Shown piece after piece: positions 30,500 through 44,100 of a DNA stretch of 64,000 nt. Location: NCBI GenBank assembly GCA_037447655.1, contig JBBHKE010003364.1, positions 507,285 to 571,284 of the forward strand. The letters are read 5' to 3'. Both the position numbers and the translations under genes were made by a program. The notes below the pieces were generated by a model that saw only the letters and a list, made by a program, of their open reading frames with translations, made no database searches and had not been told where the DNA came from. Each line of letters begins with the position of its first letter. The stretch's first letter is position 1. This DNA comes from Zygnema cylindricum (taxonomy: Eukaryota; Streptophyta; Zygnematophyceae; Zygnematales; Zygnemataceae).

Positions 30500-33400
30500 C
30501 CCCCCCCTGTGTTTAGTTAACGTGGACCTCTGTGTATGGGTTTGGGATGGGAATGCAGCTTCGGTCCCTCTCTGATCCGGAGTCTATTGCAAAAAGTGAG
30601 GATGTGCTGAAAATGTTTCTCCTGGCTTGTGAGACCAAGCAGGTGAAGCTCAGTGTTTTGGGCCTCTCATGTCTACAGAAACTAATAGCACACGAGGCTG
30701 TAAATCCTTCTGCTCTGCCTCAAATTTTGACTACACTGAGAGAGGTTTGTGACCTTTTCCCCCCTAACTATTATTTTTATGCAATCCTGGGTCTTCAATA
30801 AGAAGGCTCAATGAGATATTTGCACTCTTTGGCAATTTCTTATGTGCTATGAGATGTAGAAAGAAAAGTGGTGAAAAGGCTAGATGGGTGGCAATGGAAC
30901 TGGGTGAAGAAACCAGGCAGTAGTAGGCTAAACAAGTAATGAAAGTAAGATTGAAAGGTGCATAATGCAATTTATGTATTGAACTACATTTAAATTGCCA
31001 TAAATGTTAAGAAATAATTGTTACGAGGACTGTTTTAGTGTTAATAATTATATTTCCGGTGCAAATGATGTGGATGATTTTAAACGACAAAATGATTCAG
31101 TAAAAAATCTTTTCTTATATCACAGCAACTCTGATTGGGAAGCATTGGCACAGATAAGTGGAGCTAACACGATAGCTAACTTGGTAACAAAAGCCACAGT
31201 AATGGTGTTGAGAGGTGTTGCTACACCGTGAATCACTACTGACATCATAACACTAATCCATTCCAGATTTCCTTGCCCTCTGAACAGAAAATAGCGGTAA
31301 CTCATGTTCTGACTAAGCGGACATATTTATCTTATATAATAGGTGAATTCATAGTTTTAATCCTTAACTATTCTTAACTACTAGTGGGAGCTGGAAAATG
31401 TGATTCATGCGCTGCGGAACATCACAGATTTTGATATATGCTGCTCTTATTTACCCTCTTCAGGTGGTGAAAACTGGGCATGTAAAGAGTGTCTATGGCT
31501 TGATAGGAAGTCAAATAGGCAGGAACTTTGAATGCTGTGATGCCTCTTTTGAGAGGCCTATGGAAGGTAATTAATCGGGGAGAGTCAAAAGTAAGTTTCA
31601 TAAGGATGTCGAAGGCAAGGGGATTGAATGGAGCATCAGACTAAGAAGCTATACTGAAATTGAAACTAGATGGAATACGTGTGGAAAGGGTAAACGAGAA
31701 TGGAAAATAAGGAAGGGAATGGACCAGGAAAAGTTTTCTTTAAAGGCAACCTGAACCACAACTAAACAGAGGTAGAAGGCTGGGATTGTTTTACAAAGTT
31801 AGAAGTATTGTGAATTCATCTCGATCGATAGAGGGGGTTAGACGATACGATAGGAGACCACCACTAATAATAATACAGGAGTATACCACTAACGTTTTGT
31901 TTGCAAGTTTACTTCCATGATTGTTACGTGAATTGAGATTTTTTTTGCCCTATGTTTTCGAATCAGGGGGGTCTTTTCCACATGGACTTATGTAAAATGC
32001 TCAAGGTTATAGTTGTGTTAAAGATGAGTTGGAAGGTGTCCTCTCTGAATGCAATGAAAGCTAAACGTATAAAGAAGTAGGGCCAGTTTGCAGTTGAGCT
32101 TAAGAAATGAATGGAGAGCAGAAGGAGAAAGTGTTTGAGATTTTTAAATGTTATCTCAATGTGAGACTTATCAGGATATTCATCTTGGACTGTTCTTTTT
32201 TTTATAAATTTGGCCGTGTTATGCTTGTTGTCGTGAACTGAAGATTCAGGTGATTTGGGCAATGACATTTTTGCCATTATTGTTATTCCATTTCATTTTT
32301 GTTGCTTAATTCATTGTTTTGCTTTTATTATGATGTGTTAACAATGTATTGACAATCCTTCGGAAGTTAACAATTTATTCTTTGGGATTGTTTTCCAGCA
32401 TGCGGAGGTTTTTGATGAAACTGTGCAACTGAAAGTGCTTCAGACTGTTTTAACCGTTTTCCAGTCTCGGTTGTTTCCAAAAGATGAGGTATGACGTCTG
32501 AGATTTTCATTTTGTAAATGGGATTTCTAGAAAAGATGCTCTGAGATGAAAGTGCAAATACGTTGTGGGAATTGCGTAGGGTTTGAATCAGATGGCAAAT
32601 TTTTTAGACAAATGAAGACAGTGGTTTATGAAGACTGTCTCTTCTTTCACTTCGGCAGGTAGATAGGCTTTGAATATTAGTATAACTGCTTGTCTGTCCG
32701 TTATCCTTATAGAAACCAGGAAGACGCAAAGCCATTACAGATCAGGTAACCACCTTACGTCTTCCTGGAAGAGTCTTCAACTGGATCATTATGTCCTTTT
32801 CATGCTAGTAGTAATTACTCAATATCCATTCTTGGTCATTTCATTAGAAAGCTTTCCCTACCTACAATACATTTGGGCAAGGTGGGGTTATCTCACTGAA
32901 CTGTTGAAGTCAAAAGTATGTTCCATTTATGCCTGAAAACGGGATCAGATCTGGATAAATGAGTAGCTTGAACATTGCAAGAAATTCGCTTTACTATCCG
33001 TTTCTCACCTTTTATTTTTGTCTCTTTCTGACATGCTTGTCTGTTTCACTGATACTATGGAGGACAGGAGGACATGGCTGTAGCTTTGGGAGTCTGTTTC
33101 CGACTTTTGGGACTTACTCGGGCTCCAGATAGTGTACACAGGTAATGCATTTCAATGTCAGGGCATGTTTGCTTCTCTGCCGTAATTTGCTTTTACAGCA
33201 GTATGCTAGTCGGTGAAGCAGCTTAAGAGTTTCAAAAAATGCTTATTATATATTTATTTTATGCCCGCTATATGCTTATAATATAATATGCTTTCTATGT
33301 GCTTATTATTTATATGGTTAAACTACATTCTTATGTTACTATATGCTGTACGTGACTGTTTTTCTGACAAGAGGTGTCCTCATGGCCTGACACCTGGCAG

Positions 33401-35047
33401 CACGGCATCTGCCACTCTGAGACAGGCAGTGGCCCTCATTTTTGATCGAGTTCTGGAAGGAGAGGGCCTTCCAGCAATCTCCTCACAATGGCAAGCAACT
33501 CGAGTGAGAAGTTCGGTTGGAACAGGGGACATGGGCAGAATGATGATAACATCCAGGTATTGTTTCTAGTGGTTTAGAGCTTTTACTCAGGCAGTGATGG
33601 CAGGAAACGTGTTTTAAAAAGGTGAAATTGTGGATGGTGTGAGGACAATCACTCTCTTTTCCCATGTCTAGGTGCCAGTAGAGCGGTTTTTTTCCTGATG
33701 AGACTTTCGTTTTACTTTTTTTACTTGGCATTATGTGGTACCTCTAAGGTTATCTCACATCGTTGCATATCGTGTCCCAGAATGCACTCAATGTTTTTCG
33801 ATTTGATAGCCAATTTCTGTTAACTGAGGTCGACTTAAGATGCGATGTTGTTGATCCTTTCTGCAGTCCTTTGTTTATTTTATATTCGGTATTGGTTGCC
33901 TAAGTACCTTTTACAGTGTCATAGCAATAGTGTTGTTAACAGCATGGCCAAAGACCATGGAAAAAATGCTGTCACAATCTGTTTATGTGGAGCATCCATG
34001 TTGATTTTGGGTTATCGTTTTGATCATACGACTTTTTTGGAATCTTTTAGACTGGGTAACACGTTTTCTAGACAAATTCTTGTTTTCGACTGGATGGCTA
34101 GTTATAATTACTTCCTAGCCTGTGAGTGCTAAAACGACATTCAATCTTGATACTCAAGTTCCTGCCCTTTAGAAAGCCTAAGTTTTTATTGTCCAAATGT
34201 TCTTTCGGTTTTTGGTTAAACAGGAAATGGGTGATGGTTGCTACTTGACAGGGCGGAGGATTGTGATGATATTATGGAGGGCTCTGGTTCTCCTGCGTCA
34301 AAGGATTCAGTTTCTGCCCTCTCTAAGGCTGGTCGTCTCGGCCTTCGTTTGTTTGAAGACCTTCACGCTTTGGCTGCTGGACTTCCGGTAATTTTTTCAA
34401 CTGCTATAAAACAAGTGATATATATATTGTTCGATTGAAAACATGTGGAACATATCTGATCCAATATCTCGTAGGCAAAGATTATGTACAACCACATTGG
34501 ACTGACGAGATTTTGGTGTTTCTAGTTCTCGTTTGATTTTCTGAATTAACGATACTTTCGATAATGGAATTAGGCAAGTACTGCCACTGGAAGCGGAAAT
34601 TAAGATGAGTTTACGTTCTGGGCTTCTGAAGGTGATAGATGGTTTTTAATTCTACTGGTAAACGAGGGTAAGAGCAGCCTTTATCATGGAGTTTAAATTT
34701 CCGTCTAGCAATATTTCTGCCCATGGCCTTTTTCCATGGGCACCTTTATTATTCTTGTCATTCGGAGGCACTGGAAATTGTTTTCAGGAAAGGATTTAGT
34801 TCATTATTAGGACTCTGTGACTGTTGCGATTTTGTTGCTCCAGAGTGCATGTATGCGTATCTTTTTTTTTCCCTCACATTTCTAAGGTGCAGAGTTAGTG
34901 GATGATGGTTTGGTTCATTTTGGTGCAGGCTTCGTGGCTTCAAGTCACATCATTACCAAGGACATTTGCTTTGGATATTTTGGAGTAAGTCTTGTATGCC
35001 TTTGAAAATCTCAATTTTTCTCCCTCTCGCCCTCTGCGATGACTATC

Positions 35048-35100
<53 letters not shown>

Positions 35101-38100
35101 CTACCTCTTTGTCTGTCATACTTTCTCCCTCCCCCCCTTTGCGATGACCATCGGTTTCTCTGTCACCTCTTCTCTCGCTCTCTCTTTCTCTCTCTCTCCG
35201 CCTCCTCTCACTCTCTCGCTTGTTAAAGTGTGCCGAGGCTGACAAATGCCCTCAGAATGGATTTTTCTCCTCTCCCTTTCTACTTTTGACCCAATAGAAC
35301 CTTTCCTTGGACAAGCTAGAGTTGTGGCCTAAGGTATTCGATCAGTTGTTAAAGGATTGCCGAGAAACACATTGTTGTCTCTGTTTGTTTTGCACCCCCT
35401 TAATGCATTATAATTCGTTGCTTCGCTTTTTAGAGTCTGAAATTGAAAATTCTTTTACTTGTTGCAAGTGTTGACCTGAGAGGCAACTACAACAACTCTA
35501 AAAATTTAAGGGGATGATGTTGTTGACAACTCAATGAAACGTGCTATAAAAACGCAAACACCAAGCAAAATATATCTATCTTTTCTAGAGATTTATGTTT
35601 CAGTCAATTACACTTGCAGCTATTATGTTTTCAAGTCATCAAAACCTGTTCTGAATTACAAAACTTTGTTGTTTTACTTCCGACAACTCTTTCTCATCAT
35701 CTGAACTTTGTTGGTGATTTTTAGAACTGCTGTTCTGAACCAGCTGGTCACAACTTGCCTCTTGAACTTATCATCTGACATTATTGTTTATATTAAGTAA
35801 ATGAATGGGGTTTTTCCTCCGTCTGTGGCTCTGCAGGTATGTGGTGTCCCACTATTTGGTCATCTTCAAGAAACTCAGTCCTTATGAGCAGGTCTGTCCA
35901 TCTATATTCTTTCTTGTTCAGGTGAACTAGTGTTAGTCAAGGATATTCCTCATTACTGATAGTTATGATCTGTGTTAGAGAATTCATAGTTTTATTATTA
36001 CTGTTTCAGACTATTGCTGGGGCAGTTCTTTCCAACAGTGTATATTGGTCACCAACTCGTGTTCTGCGCAAGTTTTTTATTTTTGAGCTTTATTTACATT
36101 TATCCTTACCAGAATCCACATCAAAAAAGGAAAGTATGGTCACAATTCTTCTCATTTAGAACTATGGTCTTGACAGAGTTGATTGGATGAGAAAATTGTA
36201 TGGTCCATACCTTATCGCAAAGAGACGACTTCTTCACAATTTTTCGGGGTTTTGTTGTTTTTTAGGTCCTGGCGCATCTATGTGGAAGCCTTAAGATTGG
36301 CACTTAATGTGATAATGGTCTATGCTAGATTACAGTCAAAATGAAAGTGATTTTTTTTTGGAAGCAACAGTTGTTGATTATTCGTCTCATCGATGCATCT
36401 TTTTTATCTACAGGTTTTGAGGCTTCGTGTCTGTTCTTTGCTGATGACCTCTCTCAGAGCGACAGGGGAGGTGAGTAGCAATCTACGTCACAAATTCACT
36501 GACTTATATCAACGAGTAAGGGTCTTGAAGTACGAGTATTAAGTTACCTAAGTTAGGTCTTTCTACGGTAAGTGTTATATATTATTTTTTATCGTTTTTA
36601 CTACCAGTACAGTACATCTGTACTGCATAACTAACGCTTTTTCTGAAGAATGTCATAAGCTGTCTATCATCTATAACTTGCTCGCGAGTAACTTGTTTGC
36701 CTAATAGAATATGGGCACTTGGTTACTTTCCCTATCTATTACCATCTTGGAGCTACTCGTAAGAAAAAGTGGCTTGTGAAAATCAGTAACCAGGTGTCTG
36801 AATCTATTTTATGCTAATTGTGGGGGCCATGCACTAAAATCAGCAAACTTTATTTTGAAGTTTCTCGCTCTGAGGTCTTGTGACTCTTCGAATGAGAGGG
36901 TCAGATCGATGGAGAAGGAGGAGAACCCACTTATCGTCGCCTTGTGCTTCGATCGGTTGCGACAATGACTCGACTTTACTCCAACATTATGACAACAGAG
37001 TGCGAGGTAGGTTTTTTGTTTTCGTTTTTTTTTTTTTTTTTGCTTTGTTTTTCTTCTCCCCAAAATAGAGAGTATCTGAAGAAGGTTTTGCAAGCCTTAG
37101 AAAATCGATGTCTTTCTGGTTGAAACAAGCTGCTTTACGTCGTTGCTGTACACTCAACGATCTCTTGTGTGTTTTAGTTAATTTTGGGCTCTTTTAATCA
37201 AGGTCATAAATTTCTTTTAATAAAAATGTGATGTTAGTCAGGTGCTGTATGTGGAGCATGAGAGCCTCCGTGCTTTAAGCTGGGTTGCTTTTCACGTTTT
37301 TGCATTTTTTTCGTATGCTTAATTCTTTATTTGGAGTTAGTTGATGTGCCAAATAGACCATAGTTTTGAAGTGTGGAAAATTTGGCTGTGCTGTACATTT
37401 TTTTGCTTGATTTTTATCAGTAAACTTTCAATAAAAAGTGTATAATACAGCCACATTTTTCTGCACTGTGGAATCGACTATGTCTTGACAAGTTTTTTTT
37501 TGAAAAAACGCGAGCACCTACATGTCTGGCACCCAAAGGAGCAGAAGCATTACATTGATTAGAGGCCATTTATGTTTAAAACTCGCAGTATTATAACATT
37601 CATCCTCTATTAGTGCGTGAGATGTTTTGTAAAATCCTACCTTTCCTGTAAGTTGTTGAATTTCCTGTGTCAATTGTATAAGGGTGATGCAGGTTTTTCT
37701 GAGTATGCTTATAAAAAGCATGGACCTGGATTTACCCCTTTGGCACCGTATTATGGTTCTGGAAGTTCTTAGGGTAAGTATTTTGGTTCCTCTGACAGCT
37801 TTTGGAAAGTTCAGTAAAGCTTTACCTTTTGAACTGGTTTCATGTTGATTTTCCCGGAAAGTACACTTAGAAGTTCACAACATACGTTATTTCTTTAAAG
37901 TATGTCGACTCAAAAGGAGAGCTCCAACTTTTGAGCATCCCACTGTTTTTGTTTTCTAAACACGTTTGCAGGTTGTATGTGGTGTGTTTTTTTTTTTGTT
38001 CTTGTTTGTTGACAATAGATTCACAATAACTGATGGTTACAAAGTGGGTTTTTTTATTCATTTCCTTGGGTTTTTGTTAATGAAAAAACGGGCCACTGCA

Positions 38101-41100
38101 AGATGTTTCCTATTGACAAGTGGATGGATTGGAAAACAGGGATTCTGTGTGGAAGCACGAGTGTTGCGACTCATTTTCCAGACATTTGACATGTTAGTAA
38201 TCCAAACGATACCAAACTTCTCTCTCTTTAACAAGTTTGTGTGGTTTTAGTTTTATTGAAGAGATACTGGATTAAGGAGTTCAATTGAGTCTTAAAATTT
38301 CTAACCAGCTTTGCATTGTATCGATGTTGCCACAAAGTCCCTGGCATAATTGAAAGTGCAGAAGTTCTTCCTATATTCTACGTGTTGAATTTGACTTCTA
38401 CTAGTTTAATTCGCATCTTCTTTTGGAAAGACATGTCCTCATTGTCTGCATTTTAGAACTGAAGTCAGCTGGTATTGTAGGATGCGAATGTTTCCCCTTT
38501 TTCCCCCTGGAAATACAATGCTTTCTTTAAACTTGTCATTGCTTTCGCATTGTTCGTTATACCGTGTATTTCATTTCCCCTCACTTAAATGGGAAATTGG
38601 CAGCTTGTTGTTTAGTACACGCAGGAAATTTTACATGCTTTTAGTCACATATATAGCATATTAGGTGGTTTGATGTAGTTCTTTTTCCCATTTTTGAGTT
38701 CATTAAGGTACCTGATATTTTGCGATACTTGAGGTCTCTGGACTATCAGTTGTAATGTATGTGGTTTTGTGTTTCGGAATGGAAGCTCTGTTAACCGTTT
38801 GTTTTCCTTTCCGAAATCCTGATTTAGTTGGCACTAAAGTTTCGTGATGATGATGATGGTATTTTCTTTATATTCCCTTCACAGGATCCTCAAAAACTTT
38901 GCAGAATTGTTGATAATCTTCTTAAAATAATTATTGGAATCCTCAAACCCTTTGTAGAATTGTTGAATTCTCAAACCCTTGAACAAAAGTCGGAAATAAA
39001 TGGGGATAAACACTAAAATGGGGGGCATGACAGGCAGCCAAGCAACACCGATGTGGTGGCAGATATGGTCCTCTCCCTCGCGCGAGTTGTACAGAGTGTA
39101 CAGGTGGAATATATTGTTTTGGGATTGTAGTTTTTGTTTTTTTTTATTGATGGTTTGTTTGTATATTTGCTTTTCGGTTTTTCCGATCGTTATTTAAGAG
39201 TATGATTATGCACAGAAGCTCGGTTGTTGGATCTTCTCTGTTCTCATACACTCAGAAGTTGGTTTTGCATGGTCGCTTTGTTTTTTTTTTTTGTTTTTTG
39301 TTTTTTTTTCCTTGTTTTGAATTCGGTTTTTGTCTCCCTTTCTTTTTTGTTTGACTGCTGGTACAGATTCCAGAAGCAAGTGAGGAGAGTCTTGCAGCTG
39401 TGGCAGGAATGTTTAGCAGCAAAGCTAAAGGTAGGTTATATTAACTACTATATTTTGTAATATAATATGTAATTGCTTTCAAATTTATTATATGTTAGAA
39501 TGTAATATGTTATTTACGCATCTAGTGCATCGGTTTGTTTAGTTGACATTGAATGTTGTTATTTGGTCAGTTCTCTTTCCGTGTTCCGATAAAGGACTTA
39601 TTCTTCATTCTTTCTTACATTCTTTTTTTTACCCCATCGCATGCAGTTTGTGAACTCGACAGTCATCTTGTCAAGTTTTCATGCTTGTTTGCTGAATAAT
39701 GAGGGAGTACTGATAGTAATAACAGTAGTTAATCAGTCATAGAAGTTCCTGTTCTTGTCTCTCATTGTTTTGTAACTTCGCTATTGGCGGCGAAGAGGAA
39801 CATTCATTGTTTGTTGATTAACAACTTCACTTGCTTTCTATGGAGGTTTATCGCAGGTGTTGAGTGGACAATGGAGTATGACCTTACAGGAAATGCAGTG
39901 GTGGTTGCAAGTGAAGCTCATGCAATTACACTCGCAGTAGAAGGACTTCTGGGAATCGTATTTACTGTGGCTGTTCTAACTGACGAGGCAGTGGAGGAGG
40001 GCGAGGTAGGGAAATTCTTCACATGTCAAGGTGGATATAAAAATCTGGGGTACACCATTAATCACTATTAGAGGAAAAACGTATTGTGGAACTTATTTTA
40101 CTTTAATAATTCATCTAGGCGCTGGCAACGTGGACAATTTCTGACCACGTACCAGATTACCATAATGAACAGAAAAATTAGTGTGATTAACACTATTTTG
40201 TGGTCAGTGGCAAAGAAAAACCAGCGCCAAATTAGTGTTATTAACTCTAATAGCGCTCCACGGTGTAGTTACTGACTAGCAAGTGTCGGTTTACAAATAA
40301 ACGTTTTTTTTTTTTTTTTTATCTGTTACCTGGATTACAGCTATCACCTATTATTGTGTTATCAAATAGGCTTACTTCAGAGGGATAGCGTTTAGCATGT
40401 CTCCTCACAAATCCCTGACATACATCTGAACTGATTCTGCAATAGGATTCTTCTCAGGGTTGAGATTTATCGTTTCTTCTTATGCGTTGTTTTTGCAGCT
40501 TGACTCGCCACAGAGTGAATGTTTACAGGGAAGGAGAAGTGCAAAAGATGCCCCGAAGCAAGGATTGACAGACATGTGTTTAAGGATGGTGGGCTCAGTT
40601 TGGAGGACCCTTCTTGAGGCACTTTCTCTCATGCTGTCCAGGTTGGATATTTTGTCCTCTTTTTTCTGATTTGGGAGTCATTAAGGGTACATACAGCAAT
40701 CTCTATGTACAACATCTCACTAGATCGGTCACCACTGTGGTTCACGCTATTTGTGAATATACTTTCCCACTTTTCTTTTGATTAGCTAACGTTTCTTTGA
40801 GGCAAGTCATGTTTAAGAGTGGCATGCATTTGATATGGAGGAGTGGAAAGGCAGAAAAGTGTTTATTAGCACTGGTAGTATTATGGCAAACTTGCTAATA
40901 CAATCCACAATGCTACTGGTAAACAGTGTAGCATTTTTGGCTCTGGAAGGCTCTCTTTTCAAACTGAAACAAGTCTATTATAAAAGTGTCGGCATTTGAG
41001 AATAGTTGGTTCATTGTGAAGGATCATTTTATTTGTGAATTGTTTCTAGTATTGGTTGTTTTTGTCAGTGAACTTTTTTTATGACAGAGGGTCTGTTCTA

Positions 41101-44100
41101 TTTGTTGACCATTTTGCATATTGCTTGTGATGGATGGGAATGACAGATCTCAAGGAGAGGCAGTTGTACTTGAAATCCTAAAAGGCTACCAGGCCTTCAC
41201 TCAGGTATGTGGGCTGGGAGAACTCCTACTCCCTATAGTTTTATAGCCACATTTAGACTGGTGACAATCAACTGTAAGGAACAGATAGGGGTCGATTAAG
41301 ACTGACAGCCTTGCGATCAGTTTAAGTAATACTTAAGTAATCGGTAGATGACAGTTAAGACATAAAATTCAGGTGAGCAATTGAGGTTTCGGTTAAGTAA
41401 TTGGTAGGTGACAGTTAGAGAATGCTTTTGTCGGCATTTGTACGTCATGGTGCTTACTACAATGTTGGATTTTTTTTTTTTCGGGAAGCTCCCAATTTTT
41501 TTTTCTCATGGCATAATTTTCTGATTTTTATCCCAACATTATGGTTGGTTAAAGCTCTTGTCTTTCAATTAATCACCTCCAAACAAAAAATTGATGATTG
41601 GCCGATGCTGGAGATAATGACTTTGACTGCCAGGGGAATGATTAAATCGAATAACGATGAGTGGTATACTGAATCTTTTGGAGGGAATGCATACTAAAAT
41701 TGGCAAAGAAGTGTCTTAAGTCATATTTCGTACAGTATGTTCTATTTGTAGTGTCTTTTGTGTCCAATGGCGAAAGTATACTGCCCATCGCTATTCGGGT
41801 TAATCAAGCAATTTCGAGTGTGGCAAAATTATAAATTAGTGTTACTAACACTTTTTGATTAATGTAGCCCATAGAAAGCCACATGGCAAAACAGGAACTC
41901 TTATAGTTAATTCTAATAAAGTTTTGACGTAATAATTCACTAACTCTAATAGTGATGGCAGTTGTAGTGAATCTGTTAGAAAAATGATCCTGAATCTGGT
42001 CATTTAAATCCATAAAATGCTCGTAAATTATCATTTTAAGTATTTTTTTGAACCAGTATACAATCCACAAGGGGCGAATCTGGGAGTAGTGGCATGGGCG
42101 CAGGCGTGTGGTGTTCTTCAAATGGTGGAGCCTCGAGATGCCTTTCTGGCCTCCCTCTGTCGGTTCACTCTCGTTCAACAGTTTGAGCCTGACAGGCTGA
42201 GGTAAATTTTCCTCCCTTTGGAATTAGTATATTTGGTACTGAATCCTGAGGTTTTTGCACATAAGAGTTTAGATGACAGGAATTACTGACAGGAAAGTAA
42301 TCGAGCAAACATTTGTACTTGGTCTTCTTTTTTTGCGGACATGGATTGGCGTTGACTGGACTAAGTTTTTATCCACGCTATTATTCCGTCCAAATTTATT
42401 TTAGTAAACTCGTTGAATTTGGTGTTACTTTTGTCTTTCTCTGAGGTCCTAGAAATGATTAGTTTAGAGTGGTCTGTAGTGGCCCTCACGAGCGAGAGAT
42501 GATTTATTGCATTCCTTGTCGTACATTTTCAGCAGCAAAAGATGTATGGATGATCTTATTAAAGGGTACATTCCCTAAGCCCCCATGTAGAATTTTCTGC
42601 TCACCACTTCTTTTTTGGCTTTCTGAATCAGTTCTTTTCTTTTCTTTGTTCAAATCCTTCTTCTTTTTTTTTTTTTTTGCTGGATTCTACCGGGAACTGT
42701 TTTTTGGGTTGATACAGTCCTGCAGCGACCGCTATCTCGGTTTTGACTGCCGGTATTCGACGATTGGACCCTGTTGCTGAAAGTGGAGGAGTAGTACTTA
42801 CGTCAAAAAATGTGCAAGCTTTAAGAACACTGTTTAACATCTCTCACCGTCTCTGTACTGTTCTTGGTCCCTCGTGGGCTTTGGTAGGTTCAACAATCCT
42901 CTGTTTTATTCAAAAGATGGATCCCGAAGGTGCATGTTTGAAAGCATTATTTAATATGATGTGGGGGCAACAACGGCCCATAACTGTTCGATAAATGGAT
43001 TTTTAAAGTATAACGTGTTTTGGTCGTAGTATGCACAATACTCTTGATATTTACAATAGTTGTGAGATTTATTGTTGGCTTATATACAAAGAGGTCCTCA
43101 GTTTATGACACTTCCTTACGAATGGTATGCTCATAATGGGCAATTCTCTCTCCCTGGATTTTTTCTATAATGCATTGTATCTCTCACGGGTTCTCTTTGC
43201 GATTTCAGAAAATAATTTTTATTGTTAATTCCTCAATATGAATCTATGTTTCAGTTTAAGTTCAATTGTTGATCGCAGGTTCTTGAGACATTGGCAGCTC
43301 TTGATCGCACTATTCATTCACCCCATGCAACTACACAAGTGAGTCTTTTTTTTTTTAAATAAAAAAAGGGATTTGTTTTGCGCTTTCTTACCTTTGTAGA
43401 TTGACAACTTTATCATGTCTTTGAGATATCTTTACAAAATACAACATTCATTCTCGCATCTTGATTATGGAGAAGTTTGTTAGAGCAACTATTGTGACTT
43501 CGGGTGTAATGTGGGAAACAATGTTTTGCGGTTGTTTTTGAACAGTTGTTTAAGGTCAGCGCAAATCTATTTTTGATAGAGTGATTTTGTTCTTCATTGA
43601 CTCTTTTTTTTACCCTTAGTGTTATCAATGCCCAATAAGGAATTTTAGACTGTCTTTGCAACTGCCAGATTCTAAAAGTGGAATAAAAAAAAGGGTTCAA
43701 ACACAAATTTTCGCTCACTTGACTATTAGCCTGATAAAAGTATGGATTTTGTATGGGAAAACCATTACATTTTGCTTAGATAATCAGAATTTGAGTTAAA
43801 AATTTCTGTACGATCCCGCATGGCTGCAGATGCGAGATAGAAAAATATTAATTGTTGAAGTCCTTTCGTGAATCTCACTCAAATTAGTATGGCTTATATC
43901 TTCAGTTCAAATCTTCTTCTGAAATTAAAAAAAAAAATCTTCTCCTTCTTCATCTTCTTCTCCTGCTGCTGCTGTGTCTTGACAGGAAGTTGCAATTTCT
44001 GTGGCAAGACATACACGTGATGTTGGGAATCAGACGACTGATTTCAATATTTTGTCCACTCTTGATGCCCAGGTGTGTTGCGTTAAAGAATGCTGATGTT

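Noticed and set aside
38828-39016. Frame [14 protein letters not shown] as a MON2 exon
   Set aside because: The phase does not follow exon 12 and the sequence does not match MON2. Exon 13 at 39,034 fits both.
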